This document shows, one piece after another, positions 46,659-58,099 of a stretch of 64,000 bases of DNA. Both the position numbers and the translations under genes were made by a program. The DNA is from Cycas panzhihuaensis (Eukaryota > Cycadophyta), in assembly GCA_023213395.1 (NCBI GenBank), contig CM041465.1, positions 59,403,741 through 59,467,740 on the forward strand, given 5' to 3'. Every line of letters begins with the position of its first letter. Position 1 is the first letter of the stretch. Under the pieces are notes generated by a model. It did not search any database and was not told the origin of the DNA. It saw only the letters and a program-made list of their open reading frames with translations.

Positions 46659-47763
46659 TCACACGTAGAATTTCTTTAGGAACTTACCATTGACAACTTT
46701 TTTGAATTCAAGACCCTCCAAAGTTATGATCCTGTAAGCACTATTATCGAGGTTCTCGAGAACGACAAAGGGTCCAACCCATTTAGGTTTAAACTTGGAA
46801 AAGTAATCATGGAGATATTCCAGCTTAAGGACATGGCCCCCATGATACAAAGGACGGAAGCAAAGGCATTTGTTGTACATCCTTCGCACCTTAGCCTTAG
46901 AGTCAAGATTCTCTTGGTAGGCAATCAAGTGCTTCTCATCTAGGGATTTGATGTCTAAGAGATAGGCGTGACAGAGGGATTCCTCATTAATGAGGCCTCG
47001 AAGGGAGACTCGCAAGGAAGGGATCTTCACTTCCAATGGGAGGACCGCCTTAGTTCCATACACAAGGGAGAATAGAGTCATCCCTATAGATATATAGACA
47101 TATGTGTAATATGCCCATAGGGCAGAAAGGAGTTAGAGGTGCCAATCCTTTTGGGATTTTCTTTAGGATACTTATGAGGGTTTTGTTGAATGATTCTACT
47201 TGGCTATTGGCCTAAGGGTAATAAGGAGAGGAGGTTTTATGAGAGATGTTAAATTTGTCACAGAGTTCGTCTATTTCCTTATTATAGAAGGGGGTGTCGT
47301 TGTATATAATCAAGATGCCAGGGACCCCAAACTGACAAATGATATGCTGGTAGATGAAGGTGGTATTCATCTTGTCAAGGGTAGAGGATAAAGGGATTAC
47401 TTCAAGCCATTTAGTAAAGTATTCCATTGTGGTCAAGATGAACTTGTGCTATGATGAAGAAGGTGGGGTTATGGTCCTAATAAGGTCTAATCCCTATTGG
47501 GAGAAGGGCCATGGGGATATTACGAGGTGTAAGGCCTCAGAAGGTAAATGGGCGATGTTGGTGTGCTCTTAACATTGGTGACATCACAAGGTATAAGTGT
47601 GGCATCCTTAAAGAGGGAGCCAATAATAGCCCATGCAGAGGATCCTTTGGGCCATAGATTAGCCCCCAAAATGACCTTTGCAAATGCCATTATGGCATTC
47701 ACAAAGTATTTAGTCTGCTTTGTCAGGGTTGATGTAGCATAGAAGGATCCTGTCAAAGGATCT
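46659..47763 (-). pseudogene. Integrase of copy B (second catalytic Asp lost), cut by copy C
   Basis: The frame 47081-46659 gives the C-terminal part: SLVYGTKAVLPLEV, KPKWVGPFVVLENLDNSAY, and NGKFLKKFYV at the end. Frame 47436-47212 gives WLEVIPLSSTLDKMNT, GVPGILIIYNDTPFYNKE and ISHKTSSPYYP. In the second catalytic block the family reads D-N-G-T-P-F; here it is YNDTPF, so the Asp is Tyr (47302-47304). The Glu in QVESFNKT is kept. The N-terminal zinc domain reaches only to about 47763, where copy C is inserted. Confidence 0.9.
47759..47763. repeat. Expected target site duplication of copy C, left copy (GATCT)
   Basis: GATCT directly before the TG start of the 5' LTR of C. The uninterrupted sequence in A continues GGATCTTTTGTAT, so the right copy should be GATCT followed by TTTGTAT at about 65.08 kb. 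Confidence 0.6.
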
Positions 47764-48412
47764 TGTTTCCCAGCTACTGGGAATGGGTATGGACAAATCA
47801 ACTCAGGTATGCTTCTCTCTCCCATCTTAGTCACTTTAGAGATTGTAGACTAAAGTATTATTTGAATTGCATGATTGATTGGCTTATTTTCACGGTTGAT
47901 TGTGCATCTTGCTTGATCATGTCACATGCCCCTAGCCTATGACGACCCATGGGACTTGCCTCTCCATGAGGCATGCATTCCCATGGCACTCTACAACCCT
48001 CTGCATCACCTCCATGTTACTCCAAGCTTCAACCAACCTGTTTGATCCACTCATACCTTTGTCATGGGTATTTTATACCCATCGCTAACATTTTTCGGGA
48101 GCCCTACCTCTTGATGCCCTATCCGGCTTAGCCCATTTGCTCACTTGGACTGTCCTCAGCCACTTGGACAGGAGGGCTAGCCCCTCCTAGGCTTAAGGTA
48201 CCCTCCTCTAAGGCCCCCATGACCCTTATCTCTCTTTTTATTACATTCTAGCATGGCACCACTGCAAACTTAGTGGTACCGTGACGATTGCTGTGGTATT
48301 ACGAAGTTTCTCATGGTGTAACTCTTTACCACTATCTTTTAATCTGCTATGGTAATTCTCACATTTTTTGAGGAATTGCCACATGGATTAGCTACCAACC
48401 AAGCCCCAACCT

Positions 48413-48420
48413 AACCCTAA
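48413..48420 (+). promoter_or_regulatory. Telo-box AACCCTAA in LTR, copy C
   Basis: Twenty-five bp upstream of the TATA box. Followed by an imperfect hairpin CCCTAAT...ATTAGGG (48415-48434). In the 3' LTR of C the box has decayed to AATCCTAA. Confidence 0.55.
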
Positions 48421-48445
48421 TCACTCAATTAGGGCTAGGGTTGGG

Positions 48446-48452
48446 TATAAAG
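48446..48452 (+). promoter_or_regulatory. LTR TATA box, copy C
   Basis: TATAAAG in GGTATAAAGCCCAAAAATCC, identical in the 3' LTR (62862-62868). Confidence 0.7.
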
Positions 48453-50655
48453 CCCAAAAATCCTCATTTTTGTACCTCTTCTATAACTTTTTCTTGCTCT
48501 CTTCTCCTCTTATCATAGGAACACCCTACAGAAATGCTTGCAACACCTAAGTTTTTGACATACCAGCCTAAGATCCTCCTATTACAGCATTGGTTCATGG
48601 TAGTAAACTCCTCAACTAATACCTCTAAGTAAGGATCCATGCCCAGGTATGCCCTTCACACTCTTCCTTCAACCTTCAACAAGGGTATTCCTCCTACAAC
48701 TAAGAGACACCCTCTAAGCTTTCCAAACCTGTTATCTTTCACTGTCTATAGGAGCAGACCTCCCCCATACAGCCCAACAGGTATTCCTCATCATTGTTTC
48801 ACCCTTTGCTTTAGGTTTAACTTGTAAAAGTGAGTTCTTTAAACATGCAATTCTTTTCCTTGTGCTTTATTGTATAGAGAAGCATTTTCTCCATTCACTG
48901 TTTCTTGTAATCTTGCCATCCCCCATCCTCCCCTAGTTTTTTCCAAGGAGGCTACAGGAGAGGGTCCATAAGAAGGGTGTAAAAGGAAGTAAGATAGGAT
49001 ATGTACCTACTAGGCCTGCTCTACAAGGGCAAACCCCTTCTCCTCCTTCCTCTCCCTCACTTGTGCCTTCCTTGAACCACACGCGAGTCCTTAGGATTGG
49101 GCCTGCACTGGGTATCAGCGTGTGCAACCCTTGTTGCACTGATCTCGGGCCTGCACACCCCTTTTTGGGCACCTCTTTTAGCCCCAAATAGCACCTAATA
49201 TCCATTCTTAGCTTTGGTATAACCTATGTCACAACTTACTACTCGTAGCATGTTTGCAACATAGGCAATGTCCGCAAACTTTACAACATTCATTCCCTTT
49301 CCTGTGTACTGCCCATAGGCTATCCTAGTTTGTTGTACCCTACACCTAAGGGCAACATGAAGGTGTATTTTCTAGAGGGATAGTCATTCCAAGGCTAACC
49401 TCCTCTTGCTTGATATGCGTTGGTGTTTTCCTTGAGGATTTGCAGAGTTATTTTGGTGGTAGATTAACTAACCTAAAACACTATATTTCAGCACTTTACT
49501 TTTATATTGTTGCATATATATCGGCTTTGCATCTTGGCAGCCCCTCTTGAAAGGGTAAAGATCTTTGTGGTTGCAGATTTTATGGTGACACTTGTAAGGG
49601 GAAAGAAATGCTTTGATCTGGGTAAGCCCCTACTTTCTTTCCATTCTTTATTTTCTTGCTTTCTTGCATGGTTGTTAGCTTCCTTTTGTCCTTTCCGTTT
49701 TATTTCTCTTTTCATACAGGAAAGGATAAGAGGACATACATGGCACACAAGTGAAGCTTCTCCATCATTTACATGACTTCTGGGTATACATCATATCCTT
49801 TCACATAGTTCTTTCCCCTTTTACTTTTATTAGGCATACGCTCTTGCATAATAAATCACACAAAAGGAAAAAGGGTAACAAATCGATCTATGTGCATTCA
49901 TCTTGCACATGTATGCTGTACGGTTGACTTTATAGGAAAGAGTGCATCATAGGAATTGTGCCTCCTTCTTTTCTCTTACCTAAACTACAAGCATCCCCTA
50001 GCTGGGCATCATCTTAGCGTGCATGTTTGAGTGTGCATGAGATGTTTTTTTTCTTTGTCTTTTATTGTTGAAGAGGAAAAGAGAGAGGGGGAGTGTAGTT
50101 CATATTCCATTTTGTGAACACACATGATATCACTTTCGTTGCCTCTTTCCCACACTTCACATATCCAACCAACACACACAATCCTCATCATCCTTATCAG
50201 GGCTCAGGCCCCCTTCTTTTGCATAGCGACAAGGATTCCTCTTTTGCCGTCACTTCTTCCCACTTAGACCCACCTTAGGTTAGTCAACCTAGGGAGGTCT
50301 ATTTGTGCTTATCTCATACTCCCTTACCATTCACCCATGCCATATTCCTTTCCTATAGGAGCCCCTTTTCTCTGTGGGTCTCTCCTATTCCTTTCGGCCA
50401 TCCAAGGGCGAGGGGACCTCATCTTCTGGGGTTATCCAAGATACCTTACATGTGTCTTGTCCTTCGACCCAAAGGAACCAAACTACCTTGAGGAAGTTGT
50501 ACGCCATTCGTGGGTCCTGAACCTGCATTCCGATGCACAGATGCCCTGTGCGGGTGTTTCCTCTACTTATAGGATTACATTCTTATTATGGTATATATCG
50601 TTGATTACACCAATCTTTATTGAGTATAATTACCATCCCATAGATGCGATTCCAC

Positions 50656-50674
50656 TGGCGACCATACTGGGGAC
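50656..50674 (+). other. Primer binding site, copy C
   Basis: TGGCGACCATACTGGGGAC, one base after the LTR end TTCCA. Copy A has the same sequence at 25724-25742 with one mismatch. Confidence 0.85.
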
Positions 50675-50852
50675 CCACTAGTAAGGGATTAGTCTTCTTC
50701 ACTTTCTCTTAGTGCTACTACCTCTTGGTAGTTATCCTCCTTTGGTTTCATCGGGTAGCCCCCAACACCTGCACTACCTTCGTTCCTCCTTCTAATGCAT
50801 TGGTAAGTCTTGTATGCAATGTTTCTCATGTCACCTATGAAGTCTTCCCCCA

Positions 50853-53170
50853 TTGTTAGAAGATCCTGCATACCACTCCCTTCCATCATTGGATTCTGAT
50901 TCGACTATAGAGGGATATCCTTCAAATTGGGCATACCATGCCTTTGCCTTCGGAGCCCAAGAGTTTCCTACCTCTTTCCTAGGGTCCACCCAAGAAAGTG
51001 AGGACCCTATCTATTATCTGGGTGACCAACAACACCCACATGATGTCCATCCCTCCACCTATGAAGTGGAGGTTTCATCTTCTCTCGAGTTCTATCACCA
51101 AGGTAGTGACTCTTACGAGGAGCATCCTAAGGGGTCCACCTCATTCGAGTTTTCATCTACCTCTTGCAATTAGGTAGATACCCCTCCCACCGATGTGGTT
51201 GAAGCTCTCAACATGTGCTTATACACCACTCACCTTCAACCATATCCTAAATGGTTTGAAGACACCTTGTATGGTGGGGTACCTTCTTCATCCACATCTA
51301 CCCCACCTACGATGAGTAACCCATTTATCCCACTCCATTTGTCTTGTCTGATTCTCACATACACCTTAAGGACATCTGCTACATCCTCTACTTCTCTTTA
51401 TGGTCCCAACACTTCTAGGACAACTTGAGGTATGTCTTTCTCCCAGCTTGGGGTTAGCATGCCTCTCCCTAGCCAAGCGAATACACCACCTCCAAACGTT
51501 GTGCACACATTTCTTATTAGACCTAGGGGACCTGTTTACGCCCATACTTCTAGTTATGTGGGACCCATCTTCACATGCTCTCAAACTTAGTCTAGTGGGC
51601 CTTCCCTTTACGTACCTCTGGGTTATACATCTTAGCTGTGGGGGCATGGTAAAGGGAACCACCTTCCTGTTTATGGGGTGGATCCTTTGCACCCATATGG
51701 GGTCGCACCACCTACAGGATGCCCATATGGGCAAAATCCAGTCCCTCACCCCTCTTGTCTGCCATCTTGTGTAGCACCTTACATCGTGCCTTCATAAGGA
51801 GGCCCAACGACTTTTTAAGGTGCCTTACCTTAAGCCCCTTTCCAACAAGGGGTGTTTCCTCAAGGAGGGATGGCCCTCCACCCCCATCTACTCCTTACTC
51901 ATTACCTTCCATATCTCTTGCCGATCTTATGATCTAGACAAGGGCGCATCCCTTTATAGATTATAGATCGACACCTTTATCCATTGAGGTACTAAGGACC
52001 AACTTACCACCTCATCCCCCTGAAGTTCCTAAATTCGATGGGACTTCATCGTAGGATCTAGTTGAGCATGTTCGGAGTTTCTCTATGGTATGCATTGACT
52101 ACTGGGCCTACCATCACATCCTTATGAAATTATTTCTATGATCCCTTCAAGGTGATACCCTCAAGTGGTTTTATCACCTACCTGTGCATTATATTCATTC
52201 ATTCCAACAGCTTGTGGATGAGTTTGTCAACTACTTTGATGTGGCTTATCTATTTAAGAGTGGAATAAAATCCCTTTTGTCACTTAAACAAGGTTACGAT
52301 GAGATGAATCATGACTTTGTGAAGTGCTTCCATGACCTTCTTCATTCCACCAAGGCTACTTTGCCCGAGGAATTGAAGAGAGACCTTTTCATCAATTCCC
52401 TTTGCCTACAAGTTCATGTAGAAGTCCTTCAAATGGGGGCGACCACATGCGACTTCACCATAGTGAAGTACTTGGAACTTGAGACCATTGAGATCCAGGA
52501 TGGACTTAAGAAGCCTCTAAAGTCCTCGCAATAATGTGAGGAACCTCCACCATCAAAAGAAACCAAAACCCAACAACCCACTAGGTCTTCTTTCCATTCT
52601 ACTGAGAAGACCCTAGACCCTCTCACTTGAGCCATATATTCGTTTGAACGTATGATGAAGGAACTCAAACTTCAAGCTCCTTCATCACCCACATCCAACA
52701 AACTTGTTCACCAGGCTTCATAAGCTGCTCCTTCTAAGGGTGATAACACCCAGTTCTCTCAAGCAAGGAAATTTGATTCTTCCCTTGAGAAGAAGTGGTG
52801 CTCCATCCACAGAGAGTGCTTCCATGATGATTTGCATTGTCAGGTTCAACATCTTAGGGATGCCTCTCAATGTGACTCCTCTCCCAAACGGGCCTTAAGA
52901 CTTAATCTAGACCAACTGGTCCATAGAGATCCCTTCCCCAAATATGGGGAACGTGATCATAACCCTCAATAGAAGAATAATCAGAACTGAGGGAGGTCTC
53001 CTAATCCTCGCTCTTCCTAAGCCAAAGGGAAGGGTGCGAGGAATTCATCCTCTTCCTTGGGTTCTCTTAATTAACACACCCCATCACCTTCGCAATCCTG
53101 GAATAAGGGAAAGAAGGTTATTTAATTGCTTGAGACCACCCCATTGTATGCCTTAGCCCAGTCTCAAGCA
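50853..53170 (+). pseudogene. Gag of copy C
   Basis: The first segment, 50853-51428, is open apart from one stop at 51171-51173; it reads YPSNWAYHAFAFGAQEFPTS and is Tyr/Pro/Ser-rich. A Pro-rich stretch, partly in another frame, runs to about 51950. The core, 51990-52533, includes HVRSFSMVCIDYW, the conserved LVDEFVNYFDVAYLFKSGIK and LPEELKRDLFINS. The zinc motif CSIHRECFHDDLHC is at about 52800-52841 (CxxHxxxxHxxxxC). A basic, Ser-rich tail leads to the protease. The start is uncertain: the first Met of the open frame is at 50853, but decayed sequence upstream might extend it. Confidence 0.88.
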
Positions 53171-53199
53171 ATAAAAGAGGCAAATGGTGCCTCTTCATC

Positions 53200-53900
53200 C
53201 ATACCATATGTTGATCCTCTTCCAGAAACCTCTCTTCTGGAAGCCCTGGCGCTTCCCAATACTATTCCTGTGCACCCCAGTTGCTACAACTTCTGAAGAG
53301 CCCTTCCTCAGCCCACCATAAAGGGGAAGCCCTTTTCCGTCATAGATGAGCTCCATACCATCGTTGTTGGAATGTCTATTATGGATGTCTTGAGGAGTTG
53401 CCCCAAACAACGCACACTACTTTTGGAAGTTTAGGATTAGGTGGTGCACCCGTTCATGCCTTGGGAGTCAACCAAGCCGTGACCCTATCATTTCCTTTGA
53501 TCTTAAGGATCTTCTCCCTACTAGCAAAAGGGAGTGCGAATAGCACTTCCCTTTCACTATTACCATCGACACCCCAGAATACACTTTACAAAGAACCATT
53601 ATCAACAATAGGTCTTCTGTTAATGCCATGCCCTTGCGTGTTATGCAAGAGCTTGGTATTTCAGCTTTAGAACTAGTTCTATGGTAGTGCCAAGGCTACA
53701 ATGGTAGTGAAAAGACACCCCTGGGATCGATGTCTATCCCACTTACTCTTAAGGACAAGAATGTCCTTACTGATATTGTAGTCCTCAACATTGACATCGA
53801 TTATAATCTATTGTTGGGATGGCCATGGCTCAACTAGATGGGAGTCGTATGCTCATTGCGGTAGGGGCAACTTAAATTCATCCATGAAGGGAAAATGAGA
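53200..53900 (+). pseudogene. Aspartic protease of copy C (active site NNR)
   Basis: Contains VVGMSIMDVLRSCPKQRTLL, equivalent to the N-terminal block in copy A, then LQRTIINNRSSVNAMPLRVM. The triad Asp-Asn-Gly of A is Asn-Asn-Arg here (53604-53612), so the catalytic Asp is lost. It ends with DYNLLLGWPWLN. Protease would cut the gag-pol polyprotein. Confidence 0.85.
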
Positions 53901-54790
53901 GTTATCTCTCAGGAGCTTCCTCCTATCAAATAAATGCGTCAATCCCATCAAGCATCTCATGCCAAACGAAAGGTGACAAAGGCCTTTCTACCCATGCCTC
54001 AGCTTATTCTATTGATATCCCTAACTCATCCCTTTTAGAAGAAGACCCCTCATCCTCTTCTTCCAACCTCACACGGTTTGCTCCTATTGGTGTCAAAAGT
54101 TACCAATACCTTGCCATCCTTAATGACGACAAGTTTGATGGCGAAGATGAGGATCTCCCTCACCCTGTTTCTCTTCTAGGCATGAGTAGGGGGCACCTCC
54201 TTCATTCTAGATCCCACTTTGGAACCCCTACAATTGTAGAAACTAATTCTCCCCTTGTATCTCATGTCATTACCCCTGTCAATCAGGTGCTCCTCCAGTC
54301 TTCCCCTTCATTACCACACATAGATAATGGATTTGGGGATCCTCCTCTTATCCCTTATGAGGGACCTCTTCCTAGCTTTCCCAGGGAGTCTATCGAGAAT
54401 GCCAAGCAATGTGATGACCACTACAGTCCCGCCACCTCTACTTCCCCTCACCCTTCATCTTCTCAAAGTGTAGTTATCCATGGGGTGGACTACTTTGAGA
54501 ATGATAAAGCCCTGCTTGAGCACTTAGTGGGCTCTAAGCCCAACCTTCCTCCTGGTCACCATAGGCTTGGTCCTTAGAAGATCTTGGCTATTGGATATTC
54601 TCTCACTGACCCAAGTCCATCCCCTATTCCATCCCTTCCTCTTGATCGAGCCCCCCTCCACCTCGAGGAGGGGAATGCCATGTGCATGGGGGCAACCCAA
54701 GACATAGTCCTTACCCCCAGCAAAGTCATCAAGGTAGGCGCTGAATGCTCTCTTGATGAAGTGAAGAAGTATACCCTTCTGTTCTAGGAG
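53901..54790 (+). pseudogene. Protease-RT linker of copy C
   Basis: Frames 54182-54577 and 54584-54787 are the same frame, separated by a TAG (54575-54577) where copy A has CAG. It reads EPLIPYEGPLPS-type text with GVDYFENDKALLEHLVG. No enzyme motif. It matches the single large ORF 21629-22363 of copy A. Confidence 0.85.
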
Positions 54791-55530
54791 TTTCAGGATG
54801 TGTTTGTGCGGGACTACTCTAATATAAAGCTTGTCCCGTGTGTCAGAAGCAACTTCCTCTTCATCCTAAGCTCTTAGCTACTATTAAAATAGAAGTTGAG
54901 AAACTCCTAAATGAAGGGTTGATCACTTCCATTGATTATCCTAAATGGGTATCAAACATTGTTCCTATTGCTAAAAAGAATGGGGCAATCTAGATGTGTG
55001 TTGATTTCCGTGATATTAACAATGCATGTCCCAAGGACAATTTCCCATTTCCTTTTATCAATTAGATCATCGATCGAACTGCCGGTTTCAAAGTTATGTT
55101 CTTAATGGATGGCTTCTCTGACTATAACCAAATTCAAATCTCTCTTAAAGACTGTCATAAGATGGCCTTCACTACTCTATGGGGTACTTTCACCTATAAG
55201 GTGATGCCTTTTGGACTCAAGAATGTAGGCGCCACTTATCAGAGGGTGATGCAATTCATTTTTCATGACCTTATCAATAGATTATTAGAGGTCTTCATGG
55301 ATGACATGATGGGTCTCTCACACATTAGAGCCCATCACCCTGTCAATTTACAGGCCATCTTTGCACGATGCCACAAATGCCATATAAGCCTCAACCCACT
55401 TAAATGCATGTTTGCCATGACGTCTAGCCAACTCCTTGGTTTCCTTGTATCCAACAAGGAATCCAAATTGATCTTGATAAAGTCAAGGCCATCCTTGATA
55501 TGCCACTACCTAAAAAGTAGCGATAGATAA
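54791..55530 (+). pseudogene. Reverse transcriptase of copy C
   Basis: EVEKLLNEGLITSIDYPKW, SNIVPIAKKNGAI, TAG (54991-54993), MCVDFRDINNACPKDNFPFP, then the open frame 55096-55530 with FLMDGFSDYNQIQISLKDCH (first Asp, 55108-55110), FTYKVMPFGLKNVGATYQR and VFMDDMMGLSH with both active-site Asp (55294-55305). It is the best-kept RT in the window: the catalytic triad is complete, and one TAG at 54991 is the main break in its first half. The family is Ty3/gypsy, Tat side. Confidence 0.93.
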
Positions 55531-55629
55531 AGTCATTTTTAGGTAGGCTTGGTTTCTTCAAGTATTTTTTGGTGAACTTTGCCATAAATGCCAAACCACT
55601 CACCAACCTATTAAAGAAGGGAGCCCTAT

Positions 55630-56060
55630 TTGTTTGGTCTTCTAAGGCCCAATAAGCTTTGAAGAACTTAAGGAAGCACTCACTTCCACCCTGACATTAG
55701 CACTGCCTCTCTTTGATAGGCCTTTCATCCTGTATACCTTAGCAACCGATGAATCTCAGGGTGCTGTGTTAGCCCAGGAGGACGATTCGGGGGTCGAGAG
55801 GACCATTTACTTCATCAGCCGTACCCTCATGGCTACCGAATTCAACTACTCCCCCGTAGAGAAGGAATGTCTCTCCTTGGTATATGCAACTAAGAAGTTT
55901 AGGCACTACTTACTTGGAAACACTACTCGGGTGATCATTTAATCTGATCCCCTGTGCTATTTGCTTACCTGACCTGACATGATAGGTAGGACTAGCAAGT
56001 GGTCCATCCTCCTTTAGGAATTCGATCTCCAAATTGTTAACAAGAAATCAAAGAAGAGAA
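55630..56060 (+). pseudogene. RT-linked (gypsy-type) RNase H of copy C
   Basis: Reading gives FEELKEALTSTLTLALPLF, then LYTLATDESQGAVLAQEDDSG with the first catalytic Asp, IYFISRTLMATEFNYS, EKECLSLVYATKKFRHYLLGN with the second acidic residue, and a stop before SDPLCYLL, the site of the third Asp. So the domain still shows all three acidic residues, unlike in copy A. This makes the second RNase H near the 3' end a true duplicate activity, not a replacement. Confidence 0.88.
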
Positions 56061-57431
56061 TGGTAGTGGCTGAGTAGCTGATCGATACCTCTATTCCAAA
56101 CTCTTTGGCCCTTCTTATTGACGATTCTCTTCCTGATGAGCCTATCTTGGTCATTCAGGGCCTCCCTCCTCATCTGCTTGCTGATAGCGAGTGGTATGGG
56201 GACATTGTGCAATATCTCACTCTACAACAATATCACCCTGACGCTAGCAATATAGTTAGGTCTTGTATCTGGGCAATCGCAAGATAATACTTTCTTATGG
56301 GTGAGGTATTATACAAGAGGTCCTTCAATGGGATCCTTCTCCGCTATGTCACCCCTGACGAGGTGGACCAGATACTCCATAAATGCCACCATGGAATTTG
56401 TGGGGGCCACTTTGGAGGCCAATCCATAGCCCAAAGGATCCTCCGGATGGGATACTATTGGCCGTCCCTCTTCAAGGATGCCCATGCTTATACCTTGAGA
56501 TGTTAGTGATTCCAGGAGTATGCCAACATCACTCACTTGCCTTCCAAGGCACTCCATCCTATTATGTCTCCATGGCCCTTCTCCCAATGGGGGTTGGACC
56601 TCATTAGAGCCATAACCCCATCCTCTTCGTTACAACACAAGTATATCTTAACTACAATGGAATGCATTAATAAATGGGTAGAAGACATCCCTTTAACTAC
56701 GATGCCTGGTAAGACGATAACTACTTTCCTCTACCAGCATATCATCTTCTCCTTTGGGGTCCTCGATTGATCATAAACAACATAACTCCCTTTTGCAACA
56801 AGGAGATGGATAAACTTTATGAGAAGTTCCATATTTCTCATAAAACTTCATCTCCTTACTATCCCCAAGCTAATGGCCAGGTTGAATCATTCAATAAAAC
56901 TCTTATCAATGTCCTAAAGAAAACCATTGCCCAATCTCAAAGAGATTGGCATCTCCAGCTCCCTTCTGCCCTATGGGCATACTGTACCTCTATTCGAATG
57001 GCTACAAGAATGACACCCTTCTTCCTAGTCTATGGAACCGAGGCGGTACTCCCATTGGAAGTGGAGATTCCTTCTCTATGAGTTTCTCTTTGAGGTCTTA
57101 TTGATGAGGAGTCTATCCATCAAGCTCGCCTCTTAGACCTCAAAGCCTTGGATGAGAGATGCTTGGCCGCTCACTAGGGAACCTCACTTCTAAGGCCCGC
57201 TCATAAAGGACCTATGATAAACATCTTCGTTCTCATCCTTTGCATCCCAGGGACTAAGTCCTTAAACTAGAATATCTCCATGACCGCTTGACCAAATTCA
57301 GACCCAAATGGATTGGCCCCTTTATCATTCTCGAGAATCTCGATAATAGCACTTACAAGATCACCACCCTGGAAGGTCTCAAATTCAAGAAAGCCATTAA
57401 TAGGAAATTCCTTAAGAAATTCTATGCATGA
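56061..57431 (+). pseudogene. Integrase of copy C (second catalytic Asp changed)
   Basis: A spacer (ADSEWYGDIVQYL) leads to an N-terminal zinc domain HKCHHGICGGHFGG...LRC, in which the last Cys is lost behind two stops. SPWPFSQWGLDLIRAI holds the first Asp (56597-56599). LIINNITPF has Asn at the second Asp (56776-56778). NGQVESFNKT keeps Glu (56884-56886). The C-terminal domain reads KWIGPFIILENLDNS in the same position as in A and B, ending KKFYA, stop at 57429-57431. No chromodomain. It would join cDNA to host DNA; inactive here. Confidence 0.93.
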
Positions 57432-58099
57432 CTACTTCTTTTCTTTCTTTTTATGCTCTGAAATGAGCCTAAACTGCCATCTTAAGCGTGTCTCCATTCC
57501 TCCTAGTCACAGGTGGGATAGTGGATTATGGTGACCTTCTTATTCTCCTTGGGTTCCTCCCACAGAGCCTTCCTTACCTCCTCTCATGTGGAGGCCTTGT
57601 CCTCCTAATTAGAGATGTTGTCCTCATCACCCCTAGGCCTGGAAACATCCTCTAACTAGGAGGGTATACCAGAGTATCATTATTCCCTCGTCATTGGTGC
57701 TTTGTATATTCCGCTATGCTCCCATGTGGACATGTGTATTGCCCTATCTCCTAGCCTCACATACATCTATCATCGCTACTCATGGTGATCATGTGTGCCT
57801 CTGCTAGAAATATGGCCCTGCATGAAAGGAAGTATATGCAACTCAAACAAATATCATAGCACAAATCATATAATAATCAATCAAAAACATCATAACATAT
57901 CCCTCTCCGTGTATCTGTGCACCCTCATACACATACATACATGAACATAAAAACATAAATATACATCATCCATCAGGTGTCATCATACACATCAACATAT
58001 ATCAAATGGGGTGCTAATGACCCTGTCTATATATATAAAAAAAAAGCATCATATGTTATATCGTATAAATGGTATAGCACATCATCTATAGGAAGCCAG
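57432..58099 (+). other. Region between integrase and antisense gene, copy C
   Basis: No conserved ORF. The block CATATTTCTAG-GGGCCCTGCATGAAAGGAA (57800-57835) anchors the alignment with A and B. Confidence 0.5.

Larger units (their letters stand above)
39752..47763 (-). mobile_element. Tat-like gypsy retrotransposon, copy B (3' part, interrupted by copy C)
   Basis: Minus-strand element running toward lower coordinates: integrase (47763-46660), antisense gene, archaeal-type RNase H, polypurine tract, 3' LTR (42913-39752). At 47763 the integrase is interrupted by the 5' LTR of copy C, after GATCT. The rest of B (gag to RNase H, 5' LTR) should lie beyond the right end of C, past 65 kb. The antisense gene lacks its second exon group: about 1.2 kb present in A is absent. 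Copy A gives the reading for all domains. Confidence 0.92.
47764..50654 (+). repeat. 5' LTR of copy C (2.89 kb)
   Basis: TGTTTCCCAG...GATTCCA, bounded by the GATCT target and the primer site. The telo-box (48413-48420) and TATAAAG (48446-48452) lie near position 650-690, so U3 is about 0.7 kb and R plus U5 about 2.2 kb. Confidence 0.92.

Noticed and set aside
49507-49776. 89-codon ORF and its antisense partner in the 5' LTR of C
   Set aside because: Lies in LTR R/U5, runs off an unconserved start, and is not kept open in A or B.
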